Positions 34,890 to 43,349 of a stretch of DNA of 64,000 nucleotides are shown one piece after another. The notes under the pieces are model-generated. The model saw only the letters and a list, made by a program, of their open reading frames with translations, did not search any database and was not told where the DNA came from. The stretch spans positions 1,099,369 through 1,163,368 of the forward strand of contig NZ_KI912613.1 of NCBI RefSeq assembly GCF_000519325.1. Reading direction: 5' to 3'. Made by a program: the position numbers and the translations under genes. The DNA comes from Patulibacter minatonensis DSM 18081 (GTDB lineage: Bacteria > Actinomycetota > Thermoleophilia > Solirubrobacterales > Solirubrobacteraceae). The first letter of the stretch is position 1. Each line of letters opens with the position of its first letter.

Positions 34890-37064
34890 TCAGCGCGCGA
34901 ACAGGTCCTCGGCCACGCGCCGGACGGCGTCCCGCGCGTCGCCCGGCTCGAGCACCACGAGGTCGCCGATCTCGGTCAGGACCTCGCGGACGAGCCAGTC
35001 GGCGCCGGCGAACGCGATCTCGGTGACGAGCGCCCCGTCCCCGAGCTCCTCGGCGATCGTGCGGCGCTCGCGCTCCCAGCGGGCGCGGTCCGGGCTGACC
35101 CAGACGCGGGCGCTGCGGGAGGCCGGGAGCTCGCCGGTGCGCGGCCAGCCCGCGACCTCGGCGGCCGGATCGACCTCGGGGCGGCGCTCGAACGTCTGCT
35201 CCAGCACGTGCGCGTGGCGGATGCGGTCCAGGCGGAAGTGGCGGACGTCGTCGCGCGCCGGGTCGAAGGCGGCGACGTACCAGCCCTCGCGCCCGTTGAT
35301 GAGCGCGTACGGCTCGACGGTGCGGTGCGAGAACTCGTCCTCGTTGGGCTTGTAGTAGTCCAGCTCGACCAGGCGGCGGTCGTGCGCGGCGCGGGAGATC
35401 AGGCGCGAGAGGTCGCGGTCGTCGCCGCCGCCGTGGGCGACCTGCAGCCCGTGCTCGAGCGGGTCCTCGCCCAGCGCGTCGACGACCTTGCGGCGGACGT
35501 CGCCGAGCGTGCCGTCCGGGAAGTGGTCGCCGATCAGGTCGATCGCGGCGACGAGCGCCTTGGCCTCGACCGGCAACAGCCGGGCGGGGCGGGCGAAGTG
35601 GTCCGAGTACGGCTCGGGGTCGACGTCGAGCCAGCCGTCCGCCGCGATCTCGGCGTAGAGCACGTACGAGCCGCCGCCGAAGTTCACGACGTTGAGGACG
35701 TTGATGTCGTCGCGGAGCTCGGCCTCCGACACGTTCAGGCGCGCCAGGAGCTCCTTGACCTCGAGCCGCTCCGTCGCGCGACCGGCGTGGATGAGGATCG
35801 ATGCGAGCGTGACGAGGCGGGCGAACCGCTCCGGGCGGATGACGCCGTCGCGGGTCGGCGGGGCGTCGGCACCCGGGTCCTCGACGGGCTCGACCAGCCG
35901 GCCCTCGGCGGGTGTGAAGGGTCCGGTGTGGCGGTCGCGGACGAGCGCGACCCGCGCCCGGTACTCGTCCCGCAGGGCGGCGGGCTCGAGGATCTCGGCA
36001 TGCTCGCCGATCCGCATGACCCAGCCCAGCAGCGCGCGCTCGACCCCGTAGTCGGTGACGAAGACGACGTCGGCCGGCGGACCGGACGCGGCCTGCGCCG
36101 TGGCCGCAGCCGCCGCGGGGGACGCACCGGCGCCCGTGGCGGACACGGCCCCGCCGCCCGGCGTCTCCGACGACCCGTGCGTCGGCGACCCGAGGTCGAT
36201 CGCGGCGCCGTCGAGCGTCTCGAACCGGCCCTGGCGGCCGTGCGCGCGCTGGACCTGCCACGCGATGCGCCCCGCGATCCGGATGCGGGCGGTGCCGACG
36301 GCCTCGGACATCTGCCAGTCGGCGCGGTCGCCGTACGGGCGCGGATCGAAGTCGTCCGGGCGCCGGAAGTCGTGCTCCGCCTTCGTCGCGTAGGCGACCT
36401 TGTCGCGGATGCGCGAGAGCCGGAAGACGCGCAGGCCGCCCTTCTCGTGGTCGCGGCCCAGCAGGTAGAACTGGCCGCCGCGGAAGAGCAGGTGGTACGG
36501 GTCGACCTTGCGGGACTCCGTCACGTCGCGGTGCAGCGAGTGGTACTCGAAGACGATCGTCTTGTTCCGGAAGATCGCGGACTCGACCTTCGCCAGGCGC
36601 TGCGACGGGTCGCGCCCCGCGACCCCGGCGGTGACGCCGAGGCCGACCAGGCGGGCGGCGGGCTCCGTCAGCGGTGACGGGCGGCCCCAGGAGAGCTGCT
36701 GGAGCGCCAGGCGCAGCGGCTCGGCGTAGGCGAACTCGCCGTCGAGCAGGCTGAGCGCGAGCTGCAACGACGCGAGCTCCTCGTCGGAGAACGCGATCGG
36801 CGGCAGGTGGAAGTTCTCCGAGCGCAGCGAGTAGTGCTCCTGCTCGGCGCCGCCGTCGCCCGGACGCTCGATCGTCAGCTGGATGCCGAGGGACTCGAGC
36901 TCGGCCCGGTCCGCGTAGAAGCGCCGCGCGAACGCGTCCTCGTTCATCCCGCTGTAGCCCTCGACGTCACGACGGATCTCCGGCGCCGTGACCGGGCGGC
37001 GCTCCGCCATGAGGTACGAGATCAGCGAGAGCTGCCTGATCAGCTTCTCGGTGTCCTTCGCCAT
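34890..37064 (-). CDS. pafBC: Fused PafB-PafC type WYL-domain regulator
   Basis: 724 residues, two homologous halves in one chain. Each half has an N-terminal winged helix-turn-helix (residues about 1-70: KLIRQLSLISYLMAERRPVT; and about 400-465: RLVTLASILIHAGRA) and a WYL domain (about 180-250: FEYHSLHRDVTESRKVDPYHL; about 555-620: VELDYYKPNEDEFSHRTVEPYAL). PafB and PafC of Mycobacterium activate many DNA-damage genes independently of LexA; fused forms occur in other actinobacteria. No Pup-proteasome gene adjoins here. A Pro/Ala-rich linker (about 300-340) joins the halves. The DNA-damage role is from the family. Confidence 0.9.
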   Translation of the reverse strand: MAKDTEKLIRQLSLISYLMAERRPVTAPEIRRDVEGYSGMNEDAFARRFYADRAELESLGIQLTIERPGDGGAEQEHYSLRSENFHLPPIAFSDEELASLQLALSLLDGEFAYAEPLRLALQQLSWGRPSPLTEPAARLVGLGVTAGVAGRDPSQRLAKVESAIFRNKTIVFEYHSLHRDVTESRKVDPYHLLFRGGQFYLLGRDHEKGGLRVFRLSRIRDKVAYATKAEHDFRRPDDFDPRPYGDRADWQMSEAVGTARIRIAGRIAWQVQRAHGRQGRFETLDGAAIDLGSPTHGSSETPGGGAVSATGAGASPAAAAATAQAASGPPADVVFVTDYGVERALLGWVMRIGEHAEILEPAALRDEYRARVALVRDRHTGPFTPAEGRLVEPVEDPGADAPPTRDGVIRPERFARLVTLASILIHAGRATERLEVKELLARLNVSEAELRDDINVLNVVNFGGGSYVLYAEIAADGWLDVDPEPYSDHFARPARLLPVEAKALVAAIDLIGDHFPDGTLGDVRRKVVDALGEDPLEHGLQVAHGGGDDRDLSRLISRAAHDRRLVELDYYKPNEDEFSHRTVEPYALINGREGWYVAAFDPARDDVRHFRLDRIRHAHVLEQTFERRPEVDPAAEVAGWPRTGELPASRSARVWVSPDRARWERERRTIAEELGDGALVTEIAFAGADWLVREVLTEIGDLVVLEPGDARDAVRRVAEDLFAR

Positions 37065-37193
37065 CGTCCGGGCACTGTACGGCGCGGAGGGCCCCGGCGC
37101 AGGGCGGATGGTGTCCCGGTCCCCCTGTGCGGGAGGTTCGTGACAGGGCGACGCACGCCCGACGGTGTCAGCCCCCGGATCGGGGCGACGGGC

Positions 37194-38297
37194 TCAGGCC
37201 GCGTGGAGGTCCATGCCGGACGGGATCGAGGACCCCGGGCCCATGATCGACGTCTGGTCGCCGCCGATCCGGGGCGGCGCAGCGGCGTCGGTCCCGGCCT
37301 CCGCCGCGGCGGGCGGCGGGTCGGGCGCGGCCTCGTGGTCGCCCCCGCGCGCCGGCCCGAAGAACGCCGCGCCGCTCAGCGCGCGGTCGAACGCGGACCA
37401 CGACTCGCCCGGTCCCATGCCGCGCTCGAGGCGGTCCAGGCTGCCCATCCGCGCGGCCAGGTCGTCGGCCTGGTGCACGAGGATCGCCTCGCGGGTCGCC
37501 GGCACGACGGGGCTGCCGTACTCGAGCTTGCCGTGGTGGCTGAGCACGATGTGCCGGATCGAGCGCGCGGTCTCCGGCGGGAAGCCCTCGATCGCGCCGA
37601 CGACCCGGCGGACGATCTCGTAGCCGATGATGATGTGCCCCTCGAGCCGCCCGACGTCCGTGAGGTCCGGGGACACCGGATCCGCCGTGTACGTGTGGGC
37701 CTTGCCGATGTCGTGCAGGATCGCGCCGGCCACCGCGACGTCGCGGTCGACCGGGGCGAAGGTCGGGGCCAGGGCCTCGACGGACTCCGCGACCCGCAGC
37801 GTGTGGTCCAGCAGGCCGTGCGGGTACGCCTCGTGGAAGTGCTTGGCCGCCGGCGCGGCGCGGAACCGCGGCCAGAACGCGCCCATCGGGTCGAAGACGC
37901 GGTCCAGCAGGCGCCGGAGCCATGGATCGGTGGTGCGCTCGATCAGGGCGAAGAACCGGCGCTCCAGCTCGGCGACGGGCTGCGACGGGCCCTCCACCAG
38001 GGTCGAGAGGTCGACGGCCTCCTGCGCGATGGCCTCGACGCGGTCGATCGCGATCTGCCGACCGAACCGCTCGTGGACCTCGAAGCGCCCGACCACCCGG
38101 ACCGCGCTGCCGCGGACCGCGACCTCGGCGACCGCCGCGGCGTCCTCCCAGATCATCGCGGTCACGCTGCCCGAGCGGTCCGCGAGCTCCAGGCGGAGGA
38201 ACTGGTCGTCGCCGCCGCGCTTCGTGCGCAGGTCGGCACCACGGACGAGGAGCACCTGGTCCACGGACGATCCGTGGTCGAGCTCACGCAGTTCCAT
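37194..38297 (-). CDS. OB-fold plus HD domain nuclease, YhaM-like
   Basis: 367 residues from ATG 38297. The N-terminal part (about 1-100) has the OB-fold pattern 'QVLLVRGADLRTKRGGDDQF' and SGSVTAMIWED seen in YhaM/CBF1-type 3'-5' exoribonucleases. The HD domain (about 140-300) has GLLDHTLRVAESV and ILHDIGKAH for metal binding, then GHIIIGYEIV and VLSHHGKLEYG. It would degrade RNA or single-stranded DNA 3' to 5'. Disordered Ala/Pro tail. Divergent from a hydrolase gene with two inverted repeats between. Confidence 0.88.
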   Translation of the reverse strand: MELRELDHGSSVDQVLLVRGADLRTKRGGDDQFLRLELADRSGSVTAMIWEDAAAVAEVAVRGSAVRVVGRFEVHERFGRQIAIDRVEAIAQEAVDLSTLVEGPSQPVAELERRFFALIERTTDPWLRRLLDRVFDPMGAFWPRFRAAPAAKHFHEAYPHGLLDHTLRVAESVEALAPTFAPVDRDVAVAGAILHDIGKAHTYTADPVSPDLTDVGRLEGHIIIGYEIVRRVVGAIEGFPPETARSIRHIVLSHHGKLEYGSPVVPATREAILVHQADDLAARMGSLDRLERGMGPGESWSAFDRALSGAAFFGPARGGDHEAAPDPPPAAAEAGTDAAAPPRIGGDQTSIMGPGSSIPSGMDLHAA

Positions 38298-38357
38298 GGC
38301 TGCAACGCTACGACCGCGCCCGGATGACAACGCCAACGAACGTCCACGTACCGATGT

Positions 38358-38417
38358 ACACACGCGATCGTGTGTGCGAACGCTCCGATCCGGGAACACA
38401 TGAGCTCCATGTGTCCC
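38358..38417. promoter_or_regulatory. Two inverted repeats with ACACA half-sites
   Basis: ACACACG-CGAT-CGTGTGT at 38358-38375 and ACACATG-AGCTC-CATGTGT at 38396-38414, the latter flanked by GGG/CCC. Both have arms of 7 bp and related half-sites, centres 38 bp apart, in the 143-bp divergent region. The second ends 14 bases before a TAGCGT -10 box (38429-38434), so it covers the -35 region of the hydrolase gene. Confidence 0.65.
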
Positions 38418-38440
38418 GCCGCAGCAGGTAGCGTCACACG

Positions 38441-39370
38441 ATGAATCCGCGTCCAGCGATCTCGGAGCGCTCCACCGTCGTGGCGGGCTTCCGCACGCGC
38501 GTCCTGGAGGTCGGGACCGGCCTCCCGGCGGGCAGCGGCGGCGCCCCGATCCTCCTGCTGCACGGGTACTCCGACTCGGCCGACACCTGGCGCCGGGTCC
38601 TGCGCCTGCTCGCCGACCGCGGGCAGCGGGCCGCCGCGGTCGACCTGCCGGGCTTCGGCCACGCCGACCGCCTGCTCCCGGACGAGCCCATGCTCGAGCA
38701 GTACGTCCGCGTCGTGCACGCGGCGTCACGGATGCTGTGGGGCGACGAGGCCCCGATCCTCGCGGGCAACTCCATGGGCGGCGCCGTCGCGCTGCGGTGC
38801 GCCGAGGAGCTGCCGTCGCCCGCCGGCGTCGTGCCGATCGGCCCCGCCGGCTTCGACCATCCGGGCTGGTTCCGGGTGATCGAGCAGCAGCCGCTCCTGC
38901 GCTGGGCGCTGAACGACGCGATGCCCGTCCCGGGCCCGGTCCTGCGCACGATCACGGCACGCGTCTTCAAGCAGCTCGCCTACGGCGACCCGTCGCTCGC
39001 GCGGCGCGAGGACCTGGAGGCGTTCGCGAGCCACTTCAAGAGCGCACGGGACATCCGCCGCCTGCTGGCCACCGGGCGGCGCCTGAAGGGCGAGCTCGTC
39101 GCCCCGTTCCACCTGGACCGCGTCACCTGCCCGGTGCTCCTCGTCTGGGGCGAGCGCGACCGCATGGTCACCTGCCGCGGGTCCCGCCACCTGCTCGCCG
39201 CGCTGCCGGACGCCAGGTACGAGCGCCTCGCCCGCGTCGGGCACTGCCCGCAGCTCGAGGTCCCCGAGCTCGTCTGCGACCTGCTGACCGGATTCCGGTG
39301 CGCCCTGCGGGCCGAGGACTGGGACGCCGCGCCGGTCGGGCACGAGGTCCAGGAGCTCGTCGCGGCCTGA
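38441..39370 (+). CDS. Alpha/beta hydrolase
   Basis: 309 residues. LLLHGYSDSADTWRRV is the oxyanion region, AGNSMGGAVAL the nucleophile elbow (Ser), LLVWGERDRMV the acid, and VGHCPQLEVPE the His. Complete triad; a typical cytoplasmic esterase, lipase or dehydrogenase-type hydrolase whose substrate cannot be told. ATG 38441 lies 6 nt after TAGCGT. Followed by a strong hairpin. The operator-rich upstream region suggests regulation by a factor outside this window. Confidence 0.85.
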   Translation: MNPRPAISERSTVVAGFRTRVLEVGTGLPAGSGGAPILLLHGYSDSADTWRRVLRLLADRGQRAAAVDLPGFGHADRLLPDEPMLEQYVRVVHAASRMLWGDEAPILAGNSMGGAVALRCAEELPSPAGVVPIGPAGFDHPGWFRVIEQQPLLRWALNDAMPVPGPVLRTITARVFKQLAYGDPSLARREDLEAFASHFKSARDIRRLLATGRRLKGELVAPFHLDRVTCPVLLVWGERDRMVTCRGSRHLLAALPDARYERLARVGHCPQLEVPELVCDLLTGFRCALRAEDWDAAPVGHEVQELVAA

Positions 39371-39378
39371 GGCCCGCC

Positions 39379-39405
39379 GGTCCCGTGGCCCACGGGCACG
39401 GGACC
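39379..39405 (+). terminator. Hairpin GGTCCCGTG / CACGGGACC after hydrolase
   Basis: Perfect 9-bp stem with a 9-base loop, 8 bases after the hydrolase stop. No T-tract follows, as usual in this genome. Confidence 0.65.
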
Positions 39406-39493
39406 GGGCCCCGCCTTCCGGCGGACGCCGTCCGCCGGCGCACGGCGTCTTGCACCCGGCTCGGCGTCCGGAGGGCCGACCTACGATGCAGTG

Positions 39494-40573
39494 ATGCCGT
39501 CGTACTCCCTCCGCGTGGCCCCCGCCGCGCGCACCGTCCTGCTGGGCGCGCTGGTCGCGTCCGCCGTCGTCCCCGCTTCAGCGTCCGCCGCGAAGGCCCA
39601 GGCGACCACGGCCGTCCCGGCGACCACGACCACCGCCCCCGCCACGCCGACGACGCCCGCCGACCCGGCGCGCCCCGTCGTCGCCGCCGGCGTGAAGTTC
39701 GGCGACGTCGACCTGTCGGGCCTCACGCAGACGAAGGCCAAGGCGCGGCTCCGCAGCACGCTGGAGGCGAAGGCCCCGTCCAACGCGTCCGTCGCGCTCA
39801 CCGTCGCGGGCCGCCCGCACACGCTCAAGATGAGCACCATCACGTACCGCTTCGACCTCGAGGCGATCTCGCAGGCCGCCGCGAAGGCCGCCCCGAACAC
39901 GTCGCTCCCGGTCGTCGCGACCTGGAGCAAGGGCAAGCTCGCCCGCTGGTACCGCTCGATCTCTTCGATGCAGAAGTCCTCGCGCAACGCGACGATCAAG
40001 ATCGGCATCACGAAGCAGCGCGTCACCGGCTCCCGCAACGGCTGGAAGCTCGACCGCGGCAAGCTCGAGTCCCTCGTCGACGGCGTCCTGAAGGACCCGA
40101 CGAAGCCGCGCGCGCTGAAGCTCTCCGTGGTCCGCACGACCGCGTCGGTCACCGTCGCGGGCCTGAAGCGCCAGTACGCGACGCTGATCACGGTCGACCG
40201 CCCGACCTTCCGCCTGCGGGTCTTCAAGCGCCTGAAGCTGTCGAAGACCTACAAGATCGCCGTCGGCTCCGAGGGCCACACGACCCCGGCCGGCATGTAC
40301 TCGATCACCTCGAAGCAGGTGAATCCCGCCTGGCACGTGCCGAACTCCGCCTGGGCCGGCTCGCTCGCCGGTCAGGTGATCCCGGGCGGCGCGCCGAACA
40401 ACCCGCTGAAGGCCCGCTGGCTCGGCCTCCGCGACGGCATCGGCATCCACGGAACGTCGGAGGCCTGGTCGATCGGCACCCGCGCGTCGCACGGCTGCCT
40501 GCGGATGCACCCGTCCGACGTCATCGACCTCTACGGGCGCATCCCGATGGGGACCCCGGTCAAGATCCGCTGA
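39494..40573 (+). CDS. L,D-transpeptidase (YkuD) with PG-binding domain
   Basis: About 359 residues. Signal peptide SLRVAPAARTVLLGALVASA ending near ASA, a Thr/Pro-rich linker to about residue 60, one or two VanW-type PG-binding domains (about 65-225: VKFGDVDLSGLTQTKAKARL and a second copy with 'RTTASVTVAGLKRQYATL'), and the YkuD catalytic domain (about 235-358): LGLRDGIGIHGTSE and SHGCLRMHPSDVIDLY with catalytic Cys. It forms 3-3 cross-links in peptidoglycan outside the membrane. ATG 39494 is 6 nt after TACGAT; the GTG three bases earlier is the alternative. Confidence 0.93.
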   Translation: MPSYSLRVAPAARTVLLGALVASAVVPASASAAKAQATTAVPATTTTAPATPTTPADPARPVVAAGVKFGDVDLSGLTQTKAKARLRSTLEAKAPSNASVALTVAGRPHTLKMSTITYRFDLEAISQAAAKAAPNTSLPVVATWSKGKLARWYRSISSMQKSSRNATIKIGITKQRVTGSRNGWKLDRGKLESLVDGVLKDPTKPRALKLSVVRTTASVTVAGLKRQYATLITVDRPTFRLRVFKRLKLSKTYKIAVGSEGHTTPAGMYSITSKQVNPAWHVPNSAWAGSLAGQVIPGGAPNNPLKARWLGLRDGIGIHGTSEAWSIGTRASHGCLRMHPSDVIDLYGRIPMGTPVKIR

Positions 40574-40596
40574 GGGGACGCGGGGCGCGCCGAGCG

Positions 40597-40622
40597 CCGG
40601 TCCGGCGGCACGCCGGGACCGG
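40597..40622. terminator. Convergent hairpin CCGGTCC / GGACCGG
   Basis: Arms of 7 bp enclose an inner GCGGCACGCCG stem; lies between the L,D-transpeptidase stop (plus) and the small membrane protein stop (minus), so it could serve both directions. Confidence 0.5.
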
Positions 40623-40690
40623 GGTGGGCCCCGACCCGCCGGGCCGACCCCGTCGGTCCGGGCCTCGCGGGGCCGGTGCTCGTCCTCGAG

Positions 40691-40891
40691 CTACTTGCCG
40701 AGCGTGTTCTTGAGCATGAAGCCCGAGATCGCCGCCAGCACGAGCAGCACGACGCCGATGCCCGGCGACACGAACAGCAGCACGATGCCGCCGACGCCGA
40801 GCCCGCCGGTCGCGACGGTGAGCTTGAACGCGCGGTCGACCTTCTGACTGCGGCTGAGGTTGCGGCCCGAACGGCGCTGGAGATCGCTCAT
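40691..40891 (-). CDS. Small two-TM membrane protein
   Basis: 66 residues. Basic soluble N-terminus (MSDLQRRSGRNLSRSQKVDR), then a hydrophobic stretch from about 24 to 60 that could form two TM helices, and a short basic end. ATG 40891 is preceded by GGAGGG at the right distance, the best evidence that it is translated. No family recognised. Convergent with the L,D-transpeptidase gene; divergent from the ArfB-like gene, 140 bases away. Confidence 0.65.
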   Translation of the reverse strand: MSDLQRRSGRNLSRSQKVDRAFKLTVATGGLGVGGIVLLFVSPGIGVVLLVLAAISGFMLKNTLGK

Positions 40892-41031
40892 CCCTCCATG
40901 GTAGATCGGACGGGCGCCCACCGGGACCGTTCGTGGCGCGTGGACGCTCGCCCGGGCGACGGGATCGGGCGTCGACCCCGTCCGGCGGGCCACCACGCCG
41001 ACGGCGGGGCGCCTACGCTGGAGGGCGACCC

Positions 41032-41442
41032 ATGGAGTCGCTGCGCATCAACGGCGGCACGCGGATCCCGCTGAGCGACCTCGTGATCCGCGCGAGCCGC
41101 TCGTCGGGACCCGGCGGCCAGCACGCGAACATGACCTCGTCGCGGATCGAGGTCTCGTTCGACGTGCGCGCGAGCAGCGCCCTGTCGCCCGGGCAGCGGG
41201 CGCTGGTGCTGGAGCGCGTCGGCCCGGTCGTCCGGGCGGTCTCGCAGGACGCCCGCAGCCAGAGCCGCAACCGCGACCTCGCCCTCGAGCGCCTGGCCGA
41301 CCGGATTCGCGAGGCGATCCACGTCGACCCGACCCGGCGCGCCACCAAGCCGTCGCGCAGCGCCAAGCGCAAGCGCGTCGAGTCGAAGGTCAAGCGCGGG
41401 CAGGTCAAGAAGGAGCGGCGCCGGCCCAAGGGCGACTGGTAG
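41032..41442 (+). CDS. arfB: ArfB-like peptidyl-tRNA hydrolase (RF1-type GGQ domain)
   Basis: 136 residues. It has the release-factor GGQ motif in SRSSGPGGQHANMTSSR, after a short strand-rich start, then a basic helical tail (KRKRVESKVKRGQVKKERR) that in ArfB enters the empty mRNA channel. It rescues stalled ribosomes by hydrolysing peptidyl-tRNA without a stop codon. ATG 41032 follows GGAGGG by about 7 nt, with TACGCT as -10 at 41014-41019. Divergent from the small membrane gene; convergent with the CrcB pair. Confidence 0.9.
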   Translation: MESLRINGGTRIPLSDLVIRASRSSGPGGQHANMTSSRIEVSFDVRASSALSPGQRALVLERVGPVVRAVSQDARSQSRNRDLALERLADRIREAIHVDPTRRATKPSRSAKRKRVESKVKRGQVKKERRRPKGDW

Positions 41443-41470
41443 CCCGGGCAGTCGCCGCCGCGCGCGGCGC

Positions 41471-41842
41471 CTACGCCCAGCCGGCGCCCAGCGCCCGACC
41501 GAGCGCCGCGGCCGCGAGGCCCAGGGCGAGGCTGACCAGGACGTTGGCGACCGCGACGCCGGCCAGGCGGGCCGAGGCCGCGTTCACCGTGTCGAGCATC
41601 CAGGTCGAGAACGTGGTGTAGGCGCCGATCAGCGCGGTGCCGACGATCAGCGACGCGTCGTGCGGGAGGGCCAGGCCGGAGACGAGGCCGAGCAGCAGCG
41701 CGCCGGAGACGTTGACCACGAGGATGCCGCGCGGGAACGACGCTCCCGGCACGCGGGCCCGGACCGCCTCGTCGACCAGGAAGCGCAGGACGGACCCGAC
41801 GCCACCGGCGAGCGCCACGCCGAGCCAGGTCAGGAGCGTCAC
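41471..41842 (-). CDS. crcB: CrcB fluoride channel subunit
   Basis: 123 residues, four TM helices. 'GGVGSVLRFLVDEAV' at the N-terminus, the channel motif NVSGALLLG, and TALIGAYTTFSTWMLDT are typical of CrcB/Fluc. It lowers cytoplasmic fluoride. Starts with GTG overlapping the stop of the second CrcB gene, so the two subunits are translationally coupled. Such paired genes give heterodimeric channels with antiparallel subunits. Confidence 0.92.
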   Translation of the reverse strand: MTLLTWLGVALAGGVGSVLRFLVDEAVRARVPGASFPRGILVVNVSGALLLGLVSGLALPHDASLIVGTALIGAYTTFSTWMLDTVNAASARLAGVAVANVLVSLALGLAAAALGRALGAGWA

Positions 41843-42273
41843 GGTCGCCCCGCCAGGGCCCGACCCGCCAGGACCGCGGAGACGCCGAGCGCCACCGACG
41901 CGACCACGTAGAGCGCCGCGACGCCCCACGCGTCGGCGCGCACCAGGTCGACGAGCTCGAGCTGCAACGTCGAGAACGTCGTCAGGCCGCCGCAGATCCC
42001 CGTCGTCAGGAACGGGCGGACGCGCGGGTCGACGTCGGGGGCGCGCAGGAGCCGCGTGGCCCACCAGCCCAGGAGGAACGCGCCGACGAGGTTGACGGCG
42101 AACGTCGCCCACGGCCACGAGGCCGGATCGTCGCGCGAGGCGAGCTCCGCCAGGCCCACGCGCGCGAGGGTGCCGAGCATGCCGCCGAGGAAGACGGCGG
42201 CCAGGAGGTGCGCCCGGGCCGCGGGGCGGACGGCGGCGCTCGGACCGGGAGCGGATGACGGGTCGGCGGGCAC
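41839..42273 (-). CDS. crcB: CrcB fluoride channel subunit, partner
   Basis: 144 residues from GTG 42273. TM-rich, with GGMLGTLARVGLAE, FAVNLVGAFLLG, and TGICGGLTTFSTLQLEL, the Fluc signatures; N-terminal extension of about 25 residues. TACCCT (minus strand, 42291-42286) is 12 nt before the start, so the message has almost no leader and no fluoride riboswitch precedes the operon. Overlaps the second crcB gene by four bases. Confidence 0.9.
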   Translation of the reverse strand: MPADPSSAPGPSAAVRPAARAHLLAAVFLGGMLGTLARVGLAELASRDDPASWPWATFAVNLVGAFLLGWWATRLLRAPDVDPRVRPFLTTGICGGLTTFSTLQLELVDLVRADAWGVAALYVVASVALGVSAVLAGRALAGRP

Positions 42274-42414
42274 GGGGCCCGACCGAGGGTACGCCGCCGG
42301 GCCGCGCGAGCGGCGGGGCGCCACGCCCCGTGGCCACGTCCGGTCGCCCCGTGACCGCGGCCACGCCCGCGGTGAACGGGCGGTGAATCGCACGGCGCCC
42401 GGTACCGTCCCGGG

Positions 42415-43326
42415 GTGATGGTGCTCGCCACGTTCCCAGCGGACCAGTGGCGGGAGTACGTCCAGGAGCCCGGCCGCGAAGGCATCTTCCTGGTGCTGGC
42501 GGCCTTCCTCGGCTCGTTCCTCTTCATCCGCACCAGCGCGCGGATGTCCCGCAGCGAGCGGTTCCCGTGGTGGCCCGGCAGCGTCGTCACCGGCGGCGTC
42601 CACCTGCACCACCTCGTGTGGGGCATCTGCCTGATGATGGCCGGGGGCACCCTCGGGTTCGCGTTCGGCGGGCAGGCACCGTGGTTCCAGGTCTCCGCCA
42701 TCGTCTTCGGGATCGGCGTCGGGCTGACGTTCGACGAGTTCGCGCTGTGGGTCTACCTGCGGGACGTCTACTGGGCGCGGGAGGGACGACAGTCGATCGA
42801 TGCCGTCGCGATCACCGCCGCGTTCATGGGGCTGATCTTCCTCGGCATCAACCCGCTGAAGATCGCGACCGGCGACGACGTCCTGGCCACCCTCGTCTCG
42901 GCCGGGTACACCCTGGGCGCGCTGCTGATCACCGGGGTCTGCTTCGTCAAGGGGCGGTTCTTCCACGGCTTCGGCGCCCTCGTGTTCCCGCCCGTCGGGT
43001 TGTGGGGACTCGTCCGGCTGGGCAAGCCCGGGTCGCCGTGGGCGCGCTGGCGGTACGGCGACCGCGACCCCGAGCGGCAGCGGCGGGCGGCCGAGCGGTT
43101 CGCGCAGCACCGCCGGTCGGCCGTGCTCGTCGAGCGGCTCCGGGCGGCGATCGGCGGCTTCCCGGTCGAGCTGCCCGCGCCCCCCGCCACGCGCGAGGAG
43201 GACGCCGCGGCGGCGGAGCGCCGCGCCCACGCAGCGTCGGTCGAGGCCGCGCTCGAGGTCCAGGCGCGCGCGATGGCGGAGGCGCAGGCGGAGGCCCGGG
43301 GCGAGCACCGCACCGGGCAGCGTTGA
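42415..43326 (+). CDS. Polytopic membrane protein with His/Asp motifs
   Basis: 303 residues; GTG 42415, or ATG 42418 one codon on, 6-9 nt after TACCGT. About six hydrophobic segments in the first 205 residues, then a soluble coiled-coil-like tail rich in Glu/Arg/Ala. Conserved-looking polar residues lie in membrane-facing segments: GGVHLHHLVWG and FDEFALWVY, with a WREYVQEPGREG start. The His-His and Asp-Glu pairs could bind a metal, as in ceramidase-like or other intramembrane hydrolases, but I cannot name the family. Confidence 0.7.
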   Translation: MMVLATFPADQWREYVQEPGREGIFLVLAAFLGSFLFIRTSARMSRSERFPWWPGSVVTGGVHLHHLVWGICLMMAGGTLGFAFGGQAPWFQVSAIVFGIGVGLTFDEFALWVYLRDVYWAREGRQSIDAVAITAAFMGLIFLGINPLKIATGDDVLATLVSAGYTLGALLITGVCFVKGRFFHGFGALVFPPVGLWGLVRLGKPGSPWARWRYGDRDPERQRRAAERFAQHRRSAVLVERLRAAIGGFPVELPAPPATREEDAAAAERRAHAASVEAALEVQARAMAEAQAEARGEHRTGQR

Positions 43327-43349
43327 GGCCGCCCGGCGGGGCTCTCCGC

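Noticed and set aside
41032-41442. Full peptide-chain release factor
   Set aside because: Only the GGQ domain and a basic tail are present; no codon-recognition domain.
42274-42414. Possible fluoride (crcB) riboswitch before the CrcB pair
   Set aside because: The -10 box is 12 nt from the GTG, leaving no room for an aptamer, and no conserved crcB-motif bases are seen.
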